Positions 57,464 to 64,000 of a stretch of DNA of 64,000 bases are shown piece after piece. Position 1 is the stretch's first letter, and the number at the start of each line of letters is the position of its first letter. The notes beneath the pieces were generated by a model. It was given only the letters and a program-made list of their open reading frames with translations, did no database searches and had not been told where the DNA came from. This DNA comes from Ectobacillus sp048976805. Lineage in GTDB: Bacteria > Bacillota > Bacilli > Bacillales > Bacillaceae_G. The stretch is from positions 29,648 to 93,647 of the forward strand of contig JBHGUR010000085.1 in assembly GCA_048976805.1 (NCBI GenBank). The letters are read 5' to 3'. Made by a program: the position numbers and the translations under genes.

Positions 57464-60205
57464 TCAGCATGAGATGCTGGAGAACTCCTCCAAAAACCGG
57501 AGGCAGGCATCTTTGTCGAGCGGCTTGCTGAACAAATAGCCCTGTACCCGATGGCAGCCGTAGGACTTGAGAAATTGCAATTGCTCAGCCGTTTCTACCC
57601 CTTCAGCGATTACAGAAATATTCAATGTTTTTGCTAAGGACAGAATGGTTGAAATAATCGCTTTTCCCTCTGTGCAGTTTTCAGCCATATTAATAAATTC
57701 TCGGGCAATTTTCAAGCTATCAATCGGATAGAGCGGCAAATAGGCGAGCGAAGAGTAGCCGGTTCCGAAATCATCAATAGAAATGTGGATGCCGAGCTCC
57801 TTTAGCGCCTTTAGCTTTTGCATCGTTTTGGCTTCATTGTTCATTGCGATCCGTTCCGTCAATTCTAAATCGAGAGAACACGGGTCCAGTCCGGTTTCGC
57901 GTAAAATAGTGGTAATAGTTTGGACAAAGCTTTCCTTTTTAAATTGGGCTGCGGATAAATTTACAGCTACCTTTAATTCAGGAAAGCCTCCTATTTTCCA
58001 AGCTTTCATCTGTGAGCACGCTTCCCGCAGCACCCATTCACCGATAGCAGCAATTAATCCGGTTTCCTCGGCAATCGGTATAAATTCGCAAGGCGAGATG
58101 ATGCCGTATTGCGGATGGTTCCAACGTACCAGAGCTTCTACGCCGATGACTTGGTTGGCGGCGATATCAATTTGCGGCTGATATTGCAGGAATATTTCCT
58201 TATTTTCAATTGCGTTAAATAAATCCTGCTCTAAACGAAGTTTTCGCCGCATATTTTGGCTCATTTTCTCATTGTAAATAGAAAAGTTGTTTTTGCCGTT
58301 GTTTTTGATTGTATACATGGCCATATCGGCATGCTTTAAAAGAGAATGCAAGTCTTCTCCTGCATCTGGATAAATAGCAATTCCGATGCTTGGGGTGACA
58401 CGCAGCGTATGTCCTTCTACCTGCAGCGGTTTTTGGATGGCAGTTAATATTTCCTGCGCAATCATTTTCGGTATTTGGATGTCTTGAAAATGGCCAGTCA
58501 AAATGGTAAATTCATCGCCACCAAGCCGGGCCAGCTTTGCAGAAGGTGGAATGCAGGTGCGAAGGCGATTGGCGATTTCTATGAGCACCAAATCTCCTAT
58601 GCCATGGCCAAGCGTATCATTAATAGCTTTAAATCTATCTAAGTCAACAAATAAAACGGCGAACGTGTTCTTTGTTCGTTTCGCGTTATCGATTGCCCGT
58701 TTTAAATCATTACGAAAACAATGGCGGTTTGAAAGGCCTGTCAACGTATCATGATATGCCAGGTAATTAATTTGCTTTTGCTGCCGCTTTACCTCGGTAA
58801 TGTCTTTAACCATGATGTACATCCCTGCAAGCTCATCTTTTTTAATGATTGGCACGATTGTGACATTTAGGTGATATACTTCCTGGTTTTTATGGTAGGC
58901 CCGTACTTCAAGCGAAACTGAATCTCGATGCTGTACAGATTGAAAAGCGGCCTGCAGCTTGTCTAAATCACTTTCATATATAAGATCCATATAAAACCGT
59001 CCAAGCAGCTCGGAGGCTTGATAGCCAAGCAGTATGGTTCCGGCTTTGTTCACCTGTAAGAAACGGCCTTGCAAGTCAATCGTGAAAATAGGATCGGGAT
59101 GATATTCATACAGTGACTTAAATTTTTGTTCGCTTTGCAGCAGCGCTTCTGTTTGATGAATCAAATCGTATGTCCTGCTTTCGATGCGTGTGCTTAGTTC
59201 TTGATTGAATTGCGCCATTTGTGCCATTAGTTCCTTATTTTGATGCCTTACTAGCGCTTCACGGAACAATACAAAAGAAAACGCAACAGAAAGGCCGATA
59301 ATATGTTCATAGGACAAATTTTTTGAAAAAATTGCAAAAATAACAAGAGCAATGGCTCCTATATAAGAGAGCGATAATTGTATTTTATTGTTCGTTTCCT
59401 CAGAAAAGCGTTGCTCCTTTATCTGAGCGGACGTACAGGTGCTGTAGTTCAGCACGCCTGCCATTGCTGTCAGCAGCATAGCTGCCGGATATAACGGATC
59501 AATAACGATAATGGATAATTTGTTATGTTCAGCAGCTAAATAGTCATATAAATGGTCAACAAATACATAGAGAATAATCGCAAGAATTAATATATATAAC
59601 ACTTTTTTAGAAGCGAAAGTAAGCGGCTGGAAGTACAAGCTTACCGCCATCAATAGAAGCAATACATTCAGGGTTGGATACATGACGCGTATATATACTT
59701 CAAACCATGACATGTCTCCAATGCTAAGGATATTTTTAACAAAAAAGTGGTACTCCAATGTTACTGCTGCTGTCATAGTCGTGCAAATGTCACATAAGAT
59801 AAAAAGCTTTTGCAGCAAATTATAATCTTGCGTAATTTTATAGGCGAATGCGATTAAATAAAACAGGGTGAACAGCAGAAAAAAGCAGTCGGATATAGAG
59901 ATGGCAGTATTCGCTAATCCAAGGATTGTGTGTTCATACATCCAAAAGATGTCCCCGATAAGAAAGCTGAGACAGCCGAGCGCCAAGAGGAGCCAAAAGC
60001 GGTTTTTTTCTTCTGTCCCTTTTTTGTATGTAACATAGAGGGAAAGAAATGCCGCAAAATCCCCGATAATAGAGTTTATATCGAGGCCAATATGATTTAC
60101 CTTCGGATTGTCATACCATATAAAAAGCCAAATATAATGAAATATCAGATAAAAGAACATAAAAAATAGAAGGCTGAGCAGATGCTTGTCCAACCGTAAA
60201 GACAT
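57464..60205 (-). CDS. Membrane PAS-GGDEF-EAL cyclic-di-GMP protein
   Basis: 913 aa from the ATG at 60205 (GAGGTGG upstream); a GTG at 60214 lies in that site. About eight membrane helices fill residues 10-300. A PAS domain follows (about 365-480, FKSLYEYHPDPIFTIDLQGRF), then GGDEF (about 485-645) with an intact RLGGDEFTIL signature, then EAL (about 660-910) with VGVEALVRWNHP, IDDFGTGYSSLAYL and GYLFSKPLD. Both domains keep key residues, so it may make and break c-di-GMP; many such proteins use one activity only. The signal sensed by the N-terminal half is unknown. Confidence 0.92.
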   Translation of the reverse strand: MSLRLDKHLLSLLFFMFFYLIFHYIWLFIWYDNPKVNHIGLDINSIIGDFAAFLSLYVTYKKGTEEKNRFWLLLALGCLSFLIGDIFWMYEHTILGLANTAISISDCFFLLFTLFYLIAFAYKITQDYNLLQKLFILCDICTTMTAAVTLEYHFFVKNILSIGDMSWFEVYIRVMYPTLNVLLLLMAVSLYFQPLTFASKKVLYILILAIILYVFVDHLYDYLAAEHNKLSIIVIDPLYPAAMLLTAMAGVLNYSTCTSAQIKEQRFSEETNNKIQLSLSYIGAIALVIFAIFSKNLSYEHIIGLSVAFSFVLFREALVRHQNKELMAQMAQFNQELSTRIESRTYDLIHQTEALLQSEQKFKSLYEYHPDPIFTIDLQGRFLQVNKAGTILLGYQASELLGRFYMDLIYESDLDKLQAAFQSVQHRDSVSLEVRAYHKNQEVYHLNVTIVPIIKKDELAGMYIMVKDITEVKRQQKQINYLAYHDTLTGLSNRHCFRNDLKRAIDNAKRTKNTFAVLFVDLDRFKAINDTLGHGIGDLVLIEIANRLRTCIPPSAKLARLGGDEFTILTGHFQDIQIPKMIAQEILTAIQKPLQVEGHTLRVTPSIGIAIYPDAGEDLHSLLKHADMAMYTIKNNGKNNFSIYNEKMSQNMRRKLRLEQDLFNAIENKEIFLQYQPQIDIAANQVIGVEALVRWNHPQYGIISPCEFIPIAEETGLIAAIGEWVLREACSQMKAWKIGGFPELKVAVNLSAAQFKKESFVQTITTILRETGLDPCSLDLELTERIAMNNEAKTMQKLKALKELGIHISIDDFGTGYSSLAYLPLYPIDSLKIAREFINMAENCTEGKAIISTILSLAKTLNISVIAEGVETAEQLQFLKSYGCHRVQGYLFSKPLDKDACLRFLEEFSSISC

Positions 60206-60498
60206 AAAAGCCACCTCGAAATATATGGGTAATATTATGTGAGCTTACTAATGCTAGCATACCGCACTGAAAGTCTCTTTTCTATAATATATATATTATT
60301 TAATTCTTGTTATATCAATATAAATTGAAGAAGAATCTAAATTTTTTTGGATAGGGGGAGGCAGCTAGCCATGGACAGAAATGTTCAAATTATGTTTTTG
60401 GCTATGGGATAGAAGGCTAGGGGAAGGAAGAGGACGGTATTTTCTGTCTACGGTTTAGGACATGCTTTATATGCTGCCAGATGCTCAAAAAGGCATTA

Positions 60499-60641
60499 GT
60501 ATCTCAATCCAGAGGAGCGTCTAGCTCTGGGCGCCATCGGCTCGAGGTTGTAAGCGGATCGCCCCAAGAGGCAAAAAGCGCATTCTGTCAGTGTTTCTCT
60601 TACGCTTGTCGCCGATAGGCGGGCGCCCTGCGCTTTTCTTA
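60499..60641 (+). repeat. Family C repeat
   Basis: AGTATCTCAATCCAGAGG, TCTAGCTCTGGGCGCCATCG, AGGCAAAAAGCGC and GCCGATAGGCGGGCGCCC, ending TGCGCTTTTCTTAG. It is nearly the same as 38844-38967. Confidence 0.8.
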
Positions 60642-60695
60642 GCTTGATTATAGCGTGTAAAGGGCATTCTCATGAAGCTTAGTTGTTACAATATA

Positions 60696-60725
60696 TCGAC
60701 ATAAGAACTCGAAATTTGATATAAT
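60696..60725 (+). promoter_or_regulatory. Candidate nuo operon promoter
   Basis: TCGACA (60696-60701) and TATAAT (60720-60725) with 18-bp spacing, leaving a leader of about 100 nt before nuoA. Confidence 0.55.
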
Positions 60726-60831
60726 AAATACAATTACATTATTTAGAAAAATTAAAAAAGTGTAAATAATGTAAGCGTATTACTTTTGGTATTGAACACA
60801 TTCCATCTACACAGGGGGGGAGAATCTAAAA

Positions 60832-61200
60832 ATGTTCAATTTATATCAGAACAACTATGTAATCGTAGTTGTATTTTTGCTTTTAGGCATTTTGTTGCCT
60901 GTCGCAGCGTTAACAGCCGGCAAGCTGCTTCGGCCGAATCGCCCGAGCGCAGCTAAGCAGACTACATATGAAAGCGGTATCGAGCCATTTCATGAAGCGA
61001 ATGTTCGGTTTCATGCGCGTTATTATATTTTCGCGTTATTATTCGTTATTTTCGACGTAGAAACCGTCTTTTTGTATCCGTGGGCGGTCGCCTATGACAA
61101 ATTAGGATTATTTGCCCTTGTCGAGATGCTCATATTTGTGGTGATGCTTCTAATTGGGCTCATCTATGCTTGGAAGAAGAAGGTGTTAAAATGGCTATAG
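60832..61200 (+). CDS. nuoA: NADH-quinone oxidoreductase subunit A
   Basis: 122 aa with three membrane helices. PAAKQTTYESGIEPFHEANVRFHARYYIFALLFVIFDVETVFLYPWAV-type sequence (about residues 40-85; key FDVETVF) is the NuoA signature. It is the first gene of the 14-subunit-type complex I operon, which couples NADH oxidation to proton pumping. B. subtilis lacks this operon; B. cereus relatives have it after atp. GGGGGGAG precedes the ATG. Confidence 0.95.
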   Translation: MFNLYQNNYVIVVVFLLLGILLPVAALTAGKLLRPNRPSAAKQTTYESGIEPFHEANVRFHARYYIFALLFVIFDVETVFLYPWAVAYDKLGLFALVEMLIFVVMLLIGLIYAWKKKVLKWL

Positions 61201-61709
61201 ACTTCAATCATATTCATCCAGATGAAAAAGCGGAACTGGAGCGCCACATATTTTTTACAACGCTGGAGCAGCTCAAAGGCTGGGCGCGAAGCAATTCCCT
61301 TTGGCCGATGACGTTTGGCCTTGCCTGTTGCGCGATTGAAATGATGGGCGTCGGTTCCTCGCATTATGACTTGGACCGTTTTGGTTCTTTCTTCCGTACG
61401 TCGCCGCGCCAGTCAGACGTAATGATTGTATCGGGTACTGTAACGAAAAAGATGGCGCCAATCGTTCGCCGTTTGTATGACCAAATGCCCGAGCCAAAGT
61501 GGGTCATCGCTATGGGATCGTGCGCAACTGCTGGAGGTCCATATGTGAAATCGTATGCGGTGGTCAAAGGGGTAGACCAAATCGTTCCGGTTGACGTGTA
61601 TATCCCGGGATGCCCGCCGAATCCAGCAGCGCTTATTTACGGCATTAATAAACTGAAAGAAAAAATTCGTTACGAAGCTAAGACAGGAAAGCAGGTGACG
61701 AATCGATGA
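61191..61709 (+). CDS. nuoB: NADH-quinone oxidoreductase subunit B
   Basis: 172 aa from ATG 61191, overlapping nuoA by 10 bases, with GAAGGTG before it. Four cysteines hold cluster N2: the tandem pair in LACCAIEMMG (about 50), one in GSCATAGGPY (about 115) and one in YIPGCPPNPAAL (about 145). It lies at the quinone end of the peripheral arm. The stop overlaps the nuoC start. Confidence 0.96.
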   Translation: MAIDFNHIHPDEKAELERHIFFTTLEQLKGWARSNSLWPMTFGLACCAIEMMGVGSSHYDLDRFGSFFRTSPRQSDVMIVSGTVTKKMAPIVRRLYDQMPEPKWVIAMGSCATAGGPYVKSYAVVKGVDQIVPVDVYIPGCPPNPAALIYGINKLKEKIRYEAKTGKQVTNR

Positions 61710-62734
61710 GCGACCAAAAAAGCATGGAAGAGTTAAAACGCGAAGCGGCCCAGCGCGCCAAGGAAGCGGCGATGCGCAAGCTGGCTGAACGGGGCGCAGC
61801 TCAGGAAAATAAGAAAGCGTTACCAACAAGTGAACCTGAAGGTATTGAGGATGTGAAAAAACGCGCGGCAGCAGAAGCAAAGGCGAAGGCGCTGGAAATC
61901 GCAAAGCAAAAGGCGGTGGAGAAGGCGGCAGCCGAGGAGCCGGCGGGAGATGATGAAAAGGCGAAAGCAATTGCGGCAGCGAAAGCAAAAGCGGCAGCAG
62001 CGGCGAAGGCAAAAGCAGCGGCGCTGGCAAAGCAAAAGGCGGGAGAGCTGGAAGCGGAGCCGGCGGGAGATGATGAAAAGGCGAAGGCGATCGCGGCAGC
62101 GAAAGCAAAAGCAGCCGCAGCGGCGAAGGCAGCCGGCGGCGGGGATGATGAAAAAGCAAAAGCAGTTGCGGCAGCGAAGGCGAAAGCGGCAGCGGCTGCC
62201 AAGGCGAGAGCGGCCGGCGCGGCAAAGGCGGAAGAGCCGGTTGTCGAGGAACCGTCGAAAAATCAGCCGTACTTAGATAAATACGTTTCCGTTATCCGGG
62301 AGCATTTAGGAGACGATATTTTAGAAGAATCCTATATTAATAGGCTTTCAAAGGACGTGCCAACGCTTGTTGTGAAGCGGGAAGCGTACTATAAAACGAT
62401 GGAATTTTTGAAATATAACGAGCAGCTCGCATTCGATTATATGTCTGAACTGCATGCGACCGACTTTGTTACACATATGGAAGTGTATGTACATTTATTC
62501 TCTTATCGCAATCGGCAATCGGCGGCGGTAAAAGTGAAGCTTGACCGCGATGAGCCAAAGGTGGCATCGGTCACACCGATTTGGGAAGGGGCGAACTGGC
62601 CGGAGCGTGAGGCATATGACCTGCTCGGTGTTATCTTTGAAGGACATCCGAAGCTAGAGCGCATCCTCTTGCCTGATGATTGGGTCGGACATCCGCTACG
62701 AAAAGACTACGAGCCGTTTGATGTGGAGGTGTAG
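61706..62734 (+). CDS. nuoC: NADH-quinone oxidoreductase subunit C with repetitive Ala/Lys N-terminal extension
   Basis: 342 aa, about twice the length of a core NuoC. Residues 1-185 are almost wholly Ala, Lys and Glu. Three repeat units begin with GDDEKAKAIAAAKAKAAAAA (two of them exactly 120 bp apart in the DNA, near 61942 and 62062; the third near 62141). The segment is probably a helical or disordered spacer. The 30-kDa subunit domain follows (about 187-342, QPYLDKYVSVIREHLG to WEGANWPEREAYDLLGVIF and HPLRKDYEPF). A similar extension occurs in B. cereus-group NuoC as I recall. The start overlaps nuoB (ATGA). Confidence 0.93.
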   Translation: MSDQKSMEELKREAAQRAKEAAMRKLAERGAAQENKKALPTSEPEGIEDVKKRAAAEAKAKALEIAKQKAVEKAAAEEPAGDDEKAKAIAAAKAKAAAAAKAKAAALAKQKAGELEAEPAGDDEKAKAIAAAKAKAAAAAKAAGGGDDEKAKAVAAAKAKAAAAAKARAAGAAKAEEPVVEEPSKNQPYLDKYVSVIREHLGDDILEESYINRLSKDVPTLVVKREAYYKTMEFLKYNEQLAFDYMSELHATDFVTHMEVYVHLFSYRNRQSAAVKVKLDRDEPKVASVTPIWEGANWPEREAYDLLGVIFEGHPKLERILLPDDWVGHPLRKDYEPFDVEV

Positions 62735-62739
62735 CAAGC

Positions 62740-63840
62740 ATGATTCGCACAGAAGAAATGCTTCTTAACGTTGGCCCGCAGCATCCGAGTACGCACGGTG
62801 TATTTCGCCTTGTCATTAAAATTGACGGGGAAATTATTAAAGAAGCGATACCTGTTATCGGGTACTTGCACCGCGGAACGGAAAAGCTGGCGGAAAATCT
62901 GCAATATACACAAATTATTCCGTACACAGACCGCATGGACTACCTGTCGGCAATGACAAACAACTATGTCATTTGCCATGCGGTAGAAACGATGATGGGC
63001 CTTGAAGTGCCGGAGCGCGCCGAATATTTGCGCGTCCTTGCGATGGAGCTGGGCCGCGTTGCCAGCCATCTCGTCTGGTGGGGCACGAACCTGCTTGATA
63101 TCGGGGCGGTCAGCCCGTTTTTGTACGCGTTTCGCGAACGGGAAATGATTATTAACCTACTTAATGAGCTTTGCGGCGCGCGCTTAACGTTCAACTATAT
63201 GCGCGTTGGCGGCGTGAAATGGGATGCTCCGGACGGCTGGATTGAGAAGGTGCGCGAATTCGTTCCTTATATGAGAGAGCAGCTTCAAGGCTACCATGAG
63301 CTAGTAACCGGAAATGAAATCTTCATTAACCGCGTCAAAGGCATCGGCATTTACTCGGCGGAAGAAGCGATTGAATATTCGTTAAGCGGTGCAAACTTGC
63401 GCTGTACCGGCGTGAAGTGGGATCTTCGCAAGGACGAGCCGTATTCCATTTATGACCGTTTTGATTTTGATGTCCCGGTCGGAAAAGTCGGGGATGCATG
63501 GGATCGTTATATGTGCCGGATGCTTGAAATCGAGGAATCGCTGAAAATCATTGAACAAGCGGTCGCTCAATTTCCGGCGGAGGGCCCTGTATTGGCAAAA
63601 GTGCCGAAAATCATTAAAGCGCCAAAGGGTGAGGCGTTCGTGCGCATCGAATCGCCGCGCGGCGAAATCGGCTGTTACATTGCCAGCGACGGCAAGAAGG
63701 AGCCGTACCGCCTCAAGTTTCGCAGACCGTCTTTTTACAACCTGCAAATTTTGCCGAAGCTCTTAAAAGGCGAAAATATCGCGAACTTGATTACGATCCT
63801 AGGCGGCGTTGATATCGTGCTTGGGGAGGTCGATGGGTGA
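62740..63840 (+). CDS. nuoD: NADH-quinone oxidoreductase subunit D
   Basis: 366 aa, the 49-kDa subunit. LLNVGPQHPSTHGVFRLVIK (about 8) and YLHRGTEKLAENLQY (about 43) are the signatures, with RVASHLVWWGTNLLDIGA (about 107). It builds the quinone pocket together with NuoB. It starts 5 bases after nuoC and its TGA overlaps the nuoH ATG. No NiFe-hydrogenase cysteines are present, as expected. Confidence 0.96.
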   Translation: MIRTEEMLLNVGPQHPSTHGVFRLVIKIDGEIIKEAIPVIGYLHRGTEKLAENLQYTQIIPYTDRMDYLSAMTNNYVICHAVETMMGLEVPERAEYLRVLAMELGRVASHLVWWGTNLLDIGAVSPFLYAFREREMIINLLNELCGARLTFNYMRVGGVKWDAPDGWIEKVREFVPYMREQLQGYHELVTGNEIFINRVKGIGIYSAEEAIEYSLSGANLRCTGVKWDLRKDEPYSIYDRFDFDVPVGKVGDAWDRYMCRMLEIEESLKIIEQAVAQFPAEGPVLAKVPKIIKAPKGEAFVRIESPRGEIGCYIASDGKKEPYRLKFRRPSFYNLQILPKLLKGENIANLITILGGVDIVLGEVDG

Positions 63841-64000
63841 TGGTACAAACTCTCTTAGAATCCGCACCGAGCTGGACGACATTTTTTATCTTTTTTGGAT
63901 TGGCAACGCTGCTGCTGTTTGTCGTGCTGGGCTTTGTGACATATGGAATCTTGGCGGAGCGCAAAGTTATGGGATTTATGCAAGGGCGGATCGGGCCGAA
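63840..64000 (+). CDS. nuoH: NADH-quinone oxidoreductase subunit H, N-terminal part
   Basis: The first 53 codons are visible and the gene runs off the window. One membrane helix (FIFFGLATLLLFVVLGFVTYG) is followed by the conserved loop ILAERKVMGFMQGRIGP, which takes part in the quinone channel. ATG overlaps the nuoD stop (TGATG); a GTG at 63837 is an alternative. Confidence 0.94.
   Translation, partial: MVQTLLESAPSWTTFFIFFGLATLLLFVVLGFVTYGILAERKVMGFMQGRIGP

Larger units (their letters stand above)
60206..60831. other. Divergent intergenic region GGDEF-EAL gene / nuoA
   Basis: 626 bp: about 310 bp of unassigned sequence, a family C repeat (60499-60641) and the nuo promoter (60696-60725). No protein gene is convincing. 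The promoter for the minus-strand gene must lie in 60215-60330, an AT-rich part. Confidence 0.75.

Noticed and set aside
60768..60781. TGTAAGCGTATTAC before nuoA as a catabolite-response site
   Set aside because: It departs from the cre consensus at three key positions.
61801..62225. Several Ala-, Leu- and Arg-rich frames on both strands of the nuoC extension
   Set aside because: They are shadows of a low-complexity GCG/AAA-rich coding region; the nuoC frame continues without break into a conserved domain.

Overview
The window reads as a chromosomal segment of an endospore-forming member of the Bacillaceae. Evidence for this is the order rpoE-pyrG-ywjG-spo0F-fbaA-tal-murA-glpX-rho-rpmE-tdk-prfA-prmC-spoIIR-ywlB-ywlC-mntP-ywlE-rpiB-ywlG-glyA-upp-atp, together with spoIIR and spo0F. 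The nuo (complex I) operon after atp and the thiolase/hbd/acd/tetR/icmF cluster before rpoE recall the Bacillus cereus/Ectobacillus side of the family rather than B. subtilis, although the base composition looks richer in G+C than B. cereus. The species cannot be fixed from the sequence.

Layout. 1-6.6 kb: the distal part of an ethanolamine-utilisation microcompartment operon (EutK-like end, EutE, EutM, EutT, PduL-type EutD, a Firmicute Eut protein, EutN, a PduT-like tandem BMC protein, EutH, EutQ). 6.6-7.2 kb: a broken fic gene. 7.8-18.8 kb: fatty-acid/branched-chain acyl-CoA catabolism (FadF, thiolase, Hbd, two acyl-CoA dehydrogenases, TetR regulator, IcmF) with a FadR-like site inside the fadF promoter. 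18.9-41.1 kb: the conserved housekeeping and sporulation backbone. 41.8-44.0 kb: a secreted Vpr-like subtilase. 44.2-51.8 kb: the complete F1Fo ATP synthase operon (atpZ-I-B-E-F-H-A-G-D-C). 52.1-57.3 kb: a DUF975 membrane protein, then RocR divergent from rocD-rocE (arginine/ornithine use, sigma-54 promoter). 57.5-60.2 kb: a membrane GGDEF-EAL protein. 60.8-64.0 kb: start of nuoA-B-C-D-H, cut by the window end.

The intergenic spaces are unusually full of dispersed repeats. I distinguish three families. A (about 200 bp) and B (about 110-150 bp) have different interiors but nearly the same terminal inverted repeats, and two B copies carry 8-bp A/T-rich target duplications, so they look like two MITE families served by one ISL3-like transposase. 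C is a GC-rich element of about 120 bp that also sits inside the atp operon. A block of about 480 bp made of A+B+C occurs in direct orientation on both sides of glyA-upp. A separate roughly 21-bp tandem repeat follows the pyrG and atp terminators.

The strongest non-coding signal is a cluster of six perfect DnaA boxes (TTATCCACA or its complement) within about 600 bp across ywlB and the start of ywlC. The pyrG leader shows every element expected of CTP-sensing reiterative attenuation. I saw no rRNA or tRNA genes, no CRISPR array, no transposase gene and no prophage. The window contains no obviously new protein system; the novelty lies in the repeats, the DnaA-box cluster, low-complexity extensions (SpoIIR, NuoC) and some details of the microcompartment operon.
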